Assembly: GCA_018260475.1 (NCBI GenBank) | Contig: JAGLBA010000004.1 | Location: 62,001 to 126,000, forward strand | Direction: 5' to 3' | Length of the DNA: 64,000 bases | Source of the DNA: Chryseobacterium sp. | Lineage (GTDB): Bacteria; Bacteroidota; Bacteroidia; Flavobacteriales; Weeksellaceae | Shown here: positions 6,691 to 14,232 of the stretch, in pieces | Numbering within the stretch: position 1 is the first letter of the stretch | Layout of the letters: each line of letters opens with the position of its first letter | The notes under the pieces: model-generated | Seen by the model: the letters and a program-made list of their open reading frames with translations, nothing else | Told to the model about the DNA's origin: nothing | The model's database searches: none | Position numbers and translations under genes: made by a program

Positions 6691-9090
6691 TTACTTCAAA
6701 CATTTTTCCAAAAACTGATCCTGCTCCCACAGTACATGCAAGATATTTTCTTTAGCTACATATCCGTGTGCCTCTTTTGGTAAAAGCACCATGCGCACAG
6801 GCGCTCCCAGATTTTTCAATGCCTGGAAATAGCGCTCGGTTTGCAATGTAAAAGTTCCCGGATTGTTATCTGCATCGCCATGAATCAGCAATAGTGGTGT
6901 CTTCATTTTATCGGCGTTCATGAACGGTGACATGGTATTGTAAATCTGCGGAACATCCCAATAATTCCGTTGCTCACTTTGAAATCCAAACGGCGTGAGT
7001 GTACGGTTATAAGCCCCACTGCGCGCAATTCCGCATGCATAATCCTTGGAATGAGTCAGCAGATTGGCGGTCATAAACGCGCCGTAGGAATGTCCGCCCA
7101 CCGCTACTTTTTTGCGGTCGATATAGCCTAATTTATCCACAGCATCTATCGCAGCGCGGCCATTTGCCACCAATTGTGCGATAAAAGTATCGTTCGGCTC
7201 ATCCTTCCCCTCCCCGATAATTGGGAAAGAGGCATCATCTAAAACTGCATAACCTTTTGATACCCAATATATAAAGGATCCGTAATTCGGATAAGTGAAA
7301 TCATTGGGGTTTTGGGTGTTTTGTCCGGCGGTATTTTTGTCTTTGTATTCTGTAGGATAAGCCCAAATCAGCAGCGGAAGTTTTTGTTTTTTCGCCGTGC
7401 GGTCGTATCCAGCCGGAAGATAGAGCGTTCCGGTGAGGGTAACGCCATCATTTCTTTTATAACTGATGACTTCTTTGTAAACATTCTGCAAACTTGAAAA
7501 CGGATTTGCAAATGTAGTGGCAGGAACCGCCTTATTAGTTTTGATGTTTTTAATGAAATAATTAGGATAGATCCCGGCACTCTGCTGAACCGATAGCACA
7601 TCTCCTTTTTTGATGTCTAGTATATCGATGATTTCTTCTTTCGCGGCATTCAAGTTGGAGGTGTAGATTCTCTTTTTATGCAAAGTTTTTATATCCAATT
7701 CATCGATGAAAGGGTGCTGACCGTCCTTAGTAAAGCCTTCGCCAATGAGGTAGGTTTTTCCATTTTGAACATCAATCACATTTTTCCCGTATTGATTTTT
7801 TGTGGTCGAAAATGTTCCCGGGTCGCTGTAAACATCCTGATAATTACGGTCTTCTAAAATTTTAAAATCATTATTTTGAAGATTGATGAGGTAAGATTTC
7901 ACATTTCTGGTATCGTACCAACCTTCGGAGACGATTGCAAAATCGCCATTCGACCATTCCGCTCCGCTGTATCTTTGTTTTGTTTTGAAAAATGACTTCG
8001 GCGAATCCTGAAATGGCGCCTCCCAAGTGAAAACCTCGTCCCTATATTCTGCCTTTGCGGACTGATCTCCGCCATCCAACGCTTCAGCAAAAACCAAAGT
8101 TGCAGGTTGGTCCGAACGCCAAGACATACTTCTCCTCCCCGTTCTTACCGATGAGAATCCCTTCGGCATTACTTCGTTTAATGGTACTTCGTTCACTGTT
8201 TTTACCATATTCCCTTTTAAATCATATACTGTCGCAGTCATCGGGAAACGATTTAGCGGTACGATGTACGAAAATGGTCTTTGTATGGTCGTCAGCAGCA
8301 AATAATTTCCATCCGGCGAAAAGGCAGAGCCTGCAAACATGTCGCTCTCCTTGAATTTCTTAGCCGATCCATCTAAGCCGACCGTATATAGTTCCGATTT
8401 GGTAAGTGTTTCGAAATTCTTCTCATCCTGAGGATTCTTCAGCAAATCTTGATAGGTTCTGTTTTGCGAAACTTTGCCGTCCGATGTGGATACAGTTGGG
8501 CCTTTTGGCAAATCTTTGCTGCTATCCAAAAGCACATCCCGGTTGGCAGGGAGCATATTCACAAGCAGCTCTTCAGAATTTTTGTACCAGGCATAAGGCG
8601 TTCCGAGGTTGGCGTTCAGGTTATCGGTGGTTAATTTTTTGGCAGTTGCCGTAGCCAATTCCAACACCCAAAGTTCCACACCTTTGTCTGTAGTATTGGT
8701 GAAGGCGAGTTTTTTCTCATCGGGAGAGAAACTTACATTCGCAATTTTCGCGTTAGTAGGCAGACCTTTAGCCTGAACTTCATTCTTATCCTTTAATTTC
8801 CTCACCTTCAGATTATTGATATAGGAAACCGTACTGGAAATATTGGTGACAGGATTTATTCTCAACCCTCCCAATTTCATTTCTGGCTGGCTCAAGTCTT
8901 CCAAAGTTTTGTAAGTGGGACGATAGGTCAGCACCATCCAATCTTTGTGGCTGTTCATCATTACAGAAGGCGGCCGGTCATAGTCGGCAAGCTTCAAAAT
9001 CTCCTCGGATGGCTTTTGGTAAGTGATGTTTTCTTGTGCGTAACCGAAATTAAGAAAGGCCAAAAGGCAAATGGTAAGTTTTATTTTCAT
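6691..9090 (-). CDS. Secreted S9-family (prolyl oligopeptidase type) serine peptidase
   Basis: 799 aa. A Sec signal peptide (MKIKLTICLLAFLNFGYAQ) is followed by a long beta-propeller-type region (WD-like pieces such as VSFSPDEKKLAFTN, GSAFSPDGNYLLL) and a C-terminal alpha/beta-hydrolase domain. Catalytic triad candidates: Ser in GGHSYGAFM, Asp in LLIHGDADNNPGT, His in KEAHGYV. In the S9 family these peptidases cleave short peptides after proline, acyl-amino acids or glutamate; the GHSYGAFM motif is closest to the S9D glutamyl-endopeptidase-like branch, an inference. Probably periplasmic, in peptide nutrient use. Monocistronic by context: 65 bp from lolD and separated from the DoxX gene by a terminator. 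Confidence 0.9.
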   Translation of the reverse strand: MKIKLTICLLAFLNFGYAQENITYQKPSEEILKLADYDRPPSVMMNSHKDWMVLTYRPTYKTLEDLSQPEMKLGGLRINPVTNISSTVSYINNLKVRKLKDKNEVQAKGLPTNAKIANVSFSPDEKKLAFTNTTDKGVELWVLELATATAKKLTTDNLNANLGTPYAWYKNSEELLVNMLPANRDVLLDSSKDLPKGPTVSTSDGKVSQNRTYQDLLKNPQDEKNFETLTKSELYTVGLDGSAKKFKESDMFAGSAFSPDGNYLLLTTIQRPFSYIVPLNRFPMTATVYDLKGNMVKTVNEVPLNEVMPKGFSSVRTGRRSMSWRSDQPATLVFAEALDGGDQSAKAEYRDEVFTWEAPFQDSPKSFFKTKQRYSGAEWSNGDFAIVSEGWYDTRNVKSYLINLQNNDFKILEDRNYQDVYSDPGTFSTTKNQYGKNVIDVQNGKTYLIGEGFTKDGQHPFIDELDIKTLHKKRIYTSNLNAAKEEIIDILDIKKGDVLSVQQSAGIYPNYFIKNIKTNKAVPATTFANPFSSLQNVYKEVISYKRNDGVTLTGTLYLPAGYDRTAKKQKLPLLIWAYPTEYKDKNTAGQNTQNPNDFTYPNYGSFIYWVSKGYAVLDDASFPIIGEGKDEPNDTFIAQLVANGRAAIDAVDKLGYIDRKKVAVGGHSYGAFMTANLLTHSKDYACGIARSGAYNRTLTPFGFQSEQRNYWDVPQIYNTMSPFMNADKMKTPLLLIHGDADNNPGTFTLQTERYFQALKNLGAPVRMVLLPKEAHGYVAKENILHVLWEQDQFLEKCLK

Positions 9091-9118
9091 GATTGAATTT
9101 CTATTTGCAACGAATTTA

Positions 9119-9152
9119 ATAAAAAAAAGCAGTAACCAATGGCTACTGCTTT
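9119..9152 (-). terminator. Rho-independent terminator after the DoxX gene
   Basis: AAAGCAGTA (9126-9134) pairs with TACTGCTTT (9144-9152); on the minus strand the stem is followed by a T run. It separates the DoxX gene from the S9 peptidase gene. Confidence 0.8.
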
Positions 9153-9168
9153 ATTCTTTTTTATTCGG

Positions 9169-9600
9169 CTACCATGCCGCGCGTTCCCGCTTTCGGTTCA
9201 GCATCGCATCTACCGAGAATCTGCCGGGACCAAATGCAAACAACAACAAGTAGGATACGAGGTACAAAAGGCTCAGTTCTCGCTTGTCGAAACCATCGGC
9301 GCCATGCACCAGGAAGGCGGCAACCGCCATTGTGATTATCGTAAAAATGAGTGCCCCGCGTGTAAACAACCCCAAAATAATAAACATGGAGCAGACAAAT
9401 TCCGAAAAGACGGCCAAAATAAGCGAAAACTTATCTCCTAAGTTTAAAAAATTATAAAACTGCACTTCCTCGCCAGACATTAACTGCTCCAATTTAGGAA
9501 AACCGTGACTCAACATCGCAAACCCTACAAAGAGCCTTATCATTAGCAAAACAATATCCGATAGCGGGTGATGAACATTCGTAGATGTAAAAAAAGACAT
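9169..9600 (-). CDS. DoxX family membrane protein
   Basis: 143 aa with four predicted membrane segments. The first carries the DoxX-type signature LMIRLFVGFAMLSHGFPKL; the rest follow the family pattern (FSEFVCSMFIILGLFTRGA, then a short loop and a final helix ending in FGPGRFSVD). DoxX proteins are small inner-membrane proteins loosely linked to quinone or thiol oxidation; a precise role is not known for this branch. ATG at 9600 is preceded by a clear -7 box. It is bounded by terminators on the downstream side and by about 90 bp of AT-rich DNA from era, so it is likely monocistronic. Confidence 0.9.
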   Translation of the reverse strand: MSFFTSTNVHHPLSDIVLLMIRLFVGFAMLSHGFPKLEQLMSGEEVQFYNFLNLGDKFSLILAVFSEFVCSMFIILGLFTRGALIFTIITMAVAAFLVHGADGFDKRELSLLYLVSYLLLFAFGPGRFSVDAMLNRKRERAAW

Positions 9601-9619
9601 AAGTGTAGCATTTAATATT

Positions 9620-9627
9620 CAAAAATA
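9620..9627 (-). promoter_or_regulatory. -7 promoter box of the DoxX gene (TATTTTTG)
   Basis: TAnnTTTG match 19 nt upstream of the ATG at 9600. Confidence 0.5.
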
Positions 9628-9687
9628 GAAAAAATTTATAAAAATTTAAACTATTTAATTAAAATATTAAGTTAACTATAACAAACT

Positions 9688-10569
9688 CTAGCGATAACCG
9701 AAATTTTTCAAGTCGCGATCATTTCTTCGCCAGTCCTTCTTCACCTTCACAAAAAGGTTCAGGTGTATTTTCTTATCAAAAAACTTCTCCAAATCCACTC
9801 GGGCCTCCGTACCCACCTTTTTGATTGCCTCGCCTTTATGCCCGATAAGGATGCCCTTTTGCGTATCGCGCTCCACATAGATCACCGCATCTATAAATAT
9901 GATGCCTTCTTTTTCCTTGAACTGCTCCGTCACCACTTCTACGGAGTACGGAATTTCCTTGTCGTAATTCAACAAAATTTTCTCGCGGATCGCCTCGTTT
10001 ACGAAGAACCTCTCTGGCTTATCCGTGTACATATCCTTGTCGTAGTACGGCGGGTTTTCCGGCAACATAGATTTCAGTTTCGGTAGAATAATATCCGTGT
10101 TGAAACCCTCCAATGCAGAGATGGGCAAGATTTCGGCCTTAGGAATCCGCTTGTGCCATAGCTCCACCGTATGCTCCAGATGCGCCTGGCTGCATTTGTC
10201 CATCTTGTTCAGCAGCAGCAATACCGGCACAGGGATTTTGTTGAGTTTTTCGATAAGAAATTCTGAAGGATCCGAACGATCCGTAGTATCCACGATGAAA
10301 AGGAAGACATCCGCATCCTGCAAACTATCCTTCACGAAGTCCATCATCCTTTCCTGCAAGCCATATTTAGGATCCAGCACGCCAGGCGTGTCGGAGAATA
10401 CGATTTGCAAATCCTCCTCATTATAAATCCCGAAAATCCTATGGCGCGTCGTCTGTGCTTTTTCCGTCACAATCGCGAGTTTCTCCCCCATCAGTTGATT
10501 CAGAAGGGTAGATTTCCCGGCGTTCGGTTTCCCCACGATGTTTACAAAACCAGCTTTATGTGTATTCAA
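9688..10569 (-). CDS. era: GTPase Era (16S rRNA-binding ribosome assembly factor)
   Basis: 293 aa, full length. GTPase motifs: G1 GKPNAGKST at 13-21, G2 around TTRHR, G3 DTPG at 60-63, G4 NKMD at 121-124, G5 SALEG. The C-terminal part is a KH domain (IYVERDTQKGILIGHKG, the GxxG loop being GHKG) that binds the 3' end of 16S rRNA during 30S maturation. Together with rsgA it is the second ribosome-assembly GTPase in this window, but they are far apart. The start MNTHKAGFVNIVG is well placed, and a -7 box lies 22 nt before it. A GC-rich structured intergenic element lies upstream of the promoter. Confidence 0.97.
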   Translation of the reverse strand: MNTHKAGFVNIVGKPNAGKSTLLNQLMGEKLAIVTEKAQTTRHRIFGIYNEEDLQIVFSDTPGVLDPKYGLQERMMDFVKDSLQDADVFLFIVDTTDRSDPSEFLIEKLNKIPVPVLLLLNKMDKCSQAHLEHTVELWHKRIPKAEILPISALEGFNTDIILPKLKSMLPENPPYYDKDMYTDKPERFFVNEAIREKILLNYDKEIPYSVEVVTEQFKEKEGIIFIDAVIYVERDTQKGILIGHKGEAIKKVGTEARVDLEKFFDKKIHLNLFVKVKKDWRRNDRDLKNFGYR

Positions 10570-10591
10570 TATTTTATTTTTTTTAGTGCCG

Positions 10592-10599
10592 CAAAGTTA
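10592..10599 (-). promoter_or_regulatory. -7 promoter box of era (TAACTTTG)
   Basis: TAnnTTTG match 22 nt upstream of the era ATG (10569), just downstream of the GC-rich element. Confidence 0.45.
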
Positions 10600-10611
10600 C
10601 TACATTTTTTT

Positions 10612-10770
10612 TTTGGGCGTGTCCCTCGCCGTCTCCTTCGTCGCCGCTCGGGTCGGGCTATCCGCTTCTACTCCTCCGCCCCGGCGCTTAGCATCACACT
10701 GCTATACTTTGCCGAGGCATGCGTGCGGGGTATCCGCTACTATCCCTCACGCAGCAGCGCGCCACCACAC
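10612..10770 (-). repeat. GC-rich structured intergenic element, diverged copy
   Basis: Between the methyltransferase and era, a block much richer in GC than its surroundings. On the minus strand its edges read GGGATAGTAGCGG (within 10746-10729) and AGCGGATAGCCCG (10666-10654), matching the edges of the elements at 27.2 and 51.0 kb. The interior is different but can also fold, for example TAGCA/TGCTA and CCCCG/CGGGG. It has no plausible coding frame in either direction. I take it as a diverged member of the same element family; whether it acts as RNA or is a dispersed DNA repeat is open. Confidence 0.6.
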
Positions 10771-10852
10771 TGTATACAAGGAAATTTTGAGGCAAACCAG
10801 AGTCGTGAAAATATTGAGTAATTGCACTTTAGAGAGTCAAACACGACTCCCG

Positions 10853-11626
10853 TTACTCCGAAACCCGCTTCCGCACCACCGGCAGAATTTCGTTTTCTAT
10901 CAATCCAAATCTTCGGCGGTCTTCGGCAGAGAATTTTTTTGAATAATAATTAATATCCACCTCGAAACCAACACTTTTCAGACGATCGAAATAGTCCATG
11001 CCGTACCAGCGAACATGGTCGTACTGCCCGAAGTGTTTCTGTCTTTCCTTCGGATCGGTAATCGAGAAATCTTCATAAGTCTCCTCCAAAGACTGGCGCA
11101 TCGGCACTTGGAAAATCCCCCAGCCACCGGGCTTCATCACGCGGTAGAGTTCGCGCATAGCTTTCCGGTCGTCCTGGATATGCTCCAAAACATGGTTGCA
11201 AAAAACGACATCAAAACTATGGTCATCAAAGGGCAAATTAAGAATATCCGCCTTCACATCCACAATCGGAGAGAAAAGATCGGCAGAAGTATAGTCGAGA
11301 TTTTTCTGTTTTTTAAACCTACTTAAAAATTCCTGCTCGGGCGCGATGTGTAGTACTTTATATTTTTTAGTGAAGAAATCGGTTTCATTTTTTAGATAAA
11401 GCCACATTTGGCGGTGCCTTTCCAAAGAAAGCGTTCCCGGAGAAAGGGCGTTTTGCCGCTGTTTTCCGTAGCCGTACGGAAGAAATTTTCGGTAAGAGTT
11501 CCCATCAATGGGATCGGTAAACTGGTCTCCCCGAAAAAACACCACAATCAGCGGGCGCGCCGCCACACTCGCCGTTATCAGCAACGGGCGCGGAATTTTG
11601 TTCAGCAAAAATTTAACCAAACTCAT
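10853..11626 (-). CDS. Class I SAM-dependent methyltransferase
   Basis: 257 aa. The methyltransferase core runs from about residue 85 to 200: VLHIAPEQEFLSRF replaces the usual glycine-rich motif I, then DVKADILNLPFDDHSFDVVFCNHVLEHI (motifs II-III of the Methyltransf_11 group, shown with its LEH signature) and VMKPGGWGIFQVP (motif for strand 5). The N-terminal 40 residues contain a hydrophobic, proline-rich segment. The substrate cannot be told; relatives with the HIAPE variant are common in Bacteroidota and uncharacterised as far as I know. The map stop TAA is immediately followed by this ATG, so the two are translationally coupled. Confidence 0.88.
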   Translation of the reverse strand: MSLVKFLLNKIPRPLLITASVAARPLIVVFFRGDQFTDPIDGNSYRKFLPYGYGKQRQNALSPGTLSLERHRQMWLYLKNETDFFTKKYKVLHIAPEQEFLSRFKKQKNLDYTSADLFSPIVDVKADILNLPFDDHSFDVVFCNHVLEHIQDDRKAMRELYRVMKPGGWGIFQVPMRQSLEETYEDFSITDPKERQKHFGQYDHVRWYGMDYFDRLKSVGFEVDINYYSKKFSAEDRRRFGLIENEILPVVRKRVSE

Positions 11627-12436
11627 TTAGAAATCCATCGTAAATGGTGCTTCCTCATCGCTCACGATTCCGAGAGCCTCGTAAACATATTTGAATGTGG
11701 AAAGCAACACCGGGCGACCTCCGATGATGGCTACATCATGCTCGAAATGCGCCGAAGGCGAATTGTCTTTGCTGGTAACCGTCCATCCGTCTTTATGAAA
11801 AATTACCTCTCGCGTTCCCATATTAATCATCGGCTCTATCGCAAGCGCAATCCCATCTTTCATAACTTTTCCGCTACCACGACGACCGTAATTCGGAACC
11901 TGTGGATCTTCGTGCATTTTTCTGCCAAGACCATGGCCTACCAATTCACGCACCACGCCATAACCGTGGCTTTCGCAGTAGGATTGTATCGCATTAGAGA
12001 TATCTCCTACCCTTTTGCCACGCACACATTGTTCTATACCTTTATATAAGGATTCTTTGGTGATTTGCAACAACTGCTTGGTTTCGGGTACCACTTCTCC
12101 CACCTCGAAAGAATAGGCATGGTCTCCGTAGAAACCATTCATATATACGCCGCAATCCACAGAAAGGATGTCGCCTTCCACCAGAGGTTTGTCATTCGGA
12201 ATACCATGAACCACTTCGGCATTTGGAGAGATGCAAAGATTTTTAGGAAAGCCGTACATGCCCAAAAAAGCCGGCTCGCCGCCATGATCGCGTATGAATT
12301 CGGCTCCTATTTTATCAAGGTGATTGGTGGTAACACCCGGTTTTATTTCTTTGGCAATAATGCCGAGGGTTTTGGAAACCAACTGTGCACTTTCGCGCAT
12401 GAGGCGTAGTTCCTCTATCGATTTTAAATGAATCAT
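11627..12436 (-). CDS. map: Type I methionyl aminopeptidase
   Basis: 269 aa. Removes the initiator methionine from nascent proteins. The five metal ligands of the pita-bread fold are in place: Asp94 (SVDCGVY), Asp105 (YGDHAY), His168 (LVGHGLG), Glu201 (AIEPMI) and Glu232 (FEHDVAI). Length and motif spacing agree with the bacterial type I enzyme; there is no N-terminal SH3-like extension. In many bacteria map lies in the ribosomal protein cluster; here it stands alone with a methyltransferase gene coupled behind it (stop TAA directly followed by ATG). The region upstream (12437-12524) is AT-rich with no clear -7 box. Confidence 0.96.
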   Translation of the reverse strand: MIHLKSIEELRLMRESAQLVSKTLGIIAKEIKPGVTTNHLDKIGAEFIRDHGGEPAFLGMYGFPKNLCISPNAEVVHGIPNDKPLVEGDILSVDCGVYMNGFYGDHAYSFEVGEVVPETKQLLQITKESLYKGIEQCVRGKRVGDISNAIQSYCESHGYGVVRELVGHGLGRKMHEDPQVPNYGRRGSGKVMKDGIALAIEPMINMGTREVIFHKDGWTVTSKDNSPSAHFEHDVAIIGGRPVLLSTFKYVYEALGIVSDEEAPFTMDF

Positions 12437-12524
12437 TTTTTAATTAAATGTAAAAATGTAAAAAAAATTAACAACGAAGCAAATCTAATCACTTCATTAT
12501 TAAAATTTTACATCATTAATTATT

Positions 12525-12956
12525 TTACCAGAATAGTCCTTTTTTCTTTTCTTTTTTCAATTTGGAGTATGCAAGTACTTCGCCGCCTTCTACACGGAAT
12601 TCTATTTTATCTTTAATGATATTGTAGATTTCGCCCCATCCCGGGAATCCGCCAAGATTCCTGTCGTCTATAAAAAGGTCGGCATCTATTTTTCTGGATG
12701 CTGCTGCATGATCGAAAACTTCGCCTTCAAAACTTGCATTCACGGCGTAAAATTCTACGCCGTTTTTTCTGCAAAATTCAACGGCCTCATCTAAAGTTTT
12801 GCCGTGCCGGTAAGTCCATAGAATCAATCTGTAACCTTCCGATTGCAGTTTTTTTAAAGTTTCGAACGCAAAAGTTTTAGGTTTCCCTATTCCCGGATAA
12901 GCATCGTCCACGATAGTTCCATCGAAATCTATTGCCAGCTTTTTATTTGTCATCAC
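12525..12956 (-). CDS. HAD-superfamily phosphatase-like protein (BT_0820 type)
   Basis: 143 aa. HAD motif I is AIDFDGTIVDD (nucleophile Asp10, acid Asp12); motif II is probably ILWTYRHG and motif III/IV DLFIDDRNLGG. The protein lacks a cap domain beyond a short insertion. It resembles the small Bacteroidota HAD family typified by the structural-genomics protein BT_0820 from Bacteroides; the substrate is unknown. Two adjacent ATGs are possible starts (MMTNKK or MTNKK). A -7 box lies about 22 nt upstream. The C-terminus is very basic (KLKKEKKKG). Confidence 0.85.
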   Translation of the reverse strand: MMTNKKLAIDFDGTIVDDAYPGIGKPKTFAFETLKKLQSEGYRLILWTYRHGKTLDEAVEFCRKNGVEFYAVNASFEGEVFDHAAASRKIDADLFIDDRNLGGFPGWGEIYNIIKDKIEFRVEGGEVLAYSKLKKEKKKGLFW

Positions 12957-12978
12957 AAGACGGATTTAAAAGTTTAGG

Positions 12979-12986
12979 CAAAGATA
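12979..12986 (-). promoter_or_regulatory. -7 promoter box of the HAD gene (TATCTTTG)
   Basis: Exact TAnnTTTG match 22 nt upstream of the ATG at 12956. Confidence 0.5.
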
Positions 12987-13054
12987 AGAAATTTGGTGAT
13001 CTATCATTATTGAGGCAATCGACATTTAAAATCGCTAAATATCAAATACTTATG

Positions 13055-14035
13055 CTAAGATTTTACCCATCTAAATTGGTATTCCTGATCGGGAGTTGCC
13101 ATACGATCGGTAATTTTCTGTAATCGAGCAGGCAGTTTTACTAAATACTCCTGGGCTTTTTGAGCAGTTTCTGTAAGTCCGGAGATGTGCTCGATTTTCC
13201 ATTCATCAATCAAATCCTTCATAATATTGATGTAATCCTGACCCGTGTAAACCATACAACGCTGAGCGGCATCCGAGAAATGATCCCAAAGTTCACCTGC
13301 CTTCTGGCCGGACTGTCGCATCATATGTGCGGGCATCACAATTTTTTGTCGCATCATATATTCGAAAGCTAGCATCATCTCAGATGGATCCAACTCGAAA
13401 ATTTTGGATACAAAATGTTTGTAAGCTTTAGCGTGTCTTGCTTCATCAGCAGCGATTACCGCGCACATTTTGGCAAGTTTGGTATTTCCGCTTTGTTTGG
13501 CAAAAGTCCCTACACGGCGGTGGGAAACATTGGTAGCAGTCTCTTGGAAACTTGTATATACAAAGTTTTTATAAGGATCTGACGATGTGCCAATATCCAG
13601 CCCGTCACTGATCAGGTATTGGGTAGTGATCTCCATTTCGCGCATATTTACGCGCCCACAGAGGTATAGATATTTGCTCAGAAGATCACCATGACGATTT
13701 TCCTCACCAGTCCATGCGCGGATCCATTTTGCCCATCCGTTTCCACCTTCGCCTTGGTCTATTCCATCTACATTCATGAGCCAAGACTCATAAGTAGGCA
13801 GTGCTTCCTCTGTAATGCAGTCGCCGATAAGGGTGACGAAGAGGTCATAATCCATCTCGCGAGCTAGAGTTTGGAGTTCTTCGAGTTCATATTTGAAATT
13901 ATCTGAAGTCGGATCTGGTAGGTAGTCCGATGGCTGCCATATGGATTCTATCGGCGTTAGAAATTGTTCTTTGTAATAATCAACATTCTTTTCCAGAATT
14001 TGCATTACTTCGGACTTTACTAATTGATTGTACAT
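13055..14035 (-). CDS. Acyl-ACP desaturase (soluble di-iron, stearoyl-ACP type)
   Basis: 326 aa read from ATG 14035; the longer reading adds seven codons (MFIKKDR) that fall in the expected leader. Soluble desaturases insert a cis double bond into acyl-ACP using a di-iron centre. The two iron-ligand repeats are EENRH at 111-115 and DEARH at 197-201, with a further Glu in CITEEALP and in SFQETATNVSH. It would supply unsaturated fatty acids for membrane fluidity at low temperature. The -7 box TATATTTG lies 18 nt before the ATG. It is transcribed divergently from the E1 gene, sharing a 200-bp AT-rich spacer. Confidence 0.93.
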   Translation of the reverse strand: MYNQLVKSEVMQILEKNVDYYKEQFLTPIESIWQPSDYLPDPTSDNFKYELEELQTLAREMDYDLFVTLIGDCITEEALPTYESWLMNVDGIDQGEGGNGWAKWIRAWTGEENRHGDLLSKYLYLCGRVNMREMEITTQYLISDGLDIGTSSDPYKNFVYTSFQETATNVSHRRVGTFAKQSGNTKLAKMCAVIAADEARHAKAYKHFVSKIFELDPSEMMLAFEYMMRQKIVMPAHMMRQSGQKAGELWDHFSDAAQRCMVYTGQDYINIMKDLIDEWKIEHISGLTETAQKAQEYLVKLPARLQKITDRMATPDQEYQFRWVKS

Positions 14036-14053
14036 TCTGTCTTTTTTAATAAA

Positions 14054-14061
14054 CAAATATA
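14054..14061 (-). promoter_or_regulatory. -7 promoter box of the desaturase gene (TATATTTG)
   Basis: Exact TAnnTTTG match 18 nt upstream of the ATG at 14035, which supports that start over the one at 14056, since the latter would lie upstream of the predicted transcription start. Confidence 0.5.
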
Positions 14062-14219
14062 ATCTTAAAATGTTATTTAAGGCATATTAATTTAACTTTA
14101 ACTTAATTTAATGATATATGTCTTGTAATATTATATCTAAATTGAAATATCATGGGAACGGCTTATTATACTATTTAATTGAAGAATTTTCAATTAAAAA
14201 CAAAGTTAAGGAAATTTTT

Positions 14220-14227
14220 TATCTTTG
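14220..14227 (+). promoter_or_regulatory. -7 promoter box of the E1 gene (TATCTTTG)
   Basis: Exact TAnnTTTG match whose G is 5 nt before the ATG at 14233; predicts a leaderless transcript and excludes the upstream start at 14179. Confidence 0.5.
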
Positions 14228-14232
14228 AAATT

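Noticed and set aside
10405..10942. Overlapping plus-strand frames across the GC-rich element near era
   Set aside because: They run through a structured non-coding block and into the ends of two real genes; residues are Arg/Ser/Pro-rich as expected from GC-rich noncoding DNA.
11408..12049. A 213-codon open frame on the plus strand
   Set aside because: Antisense to map and the methyltransferase gene; composition is that of a shadow frame.
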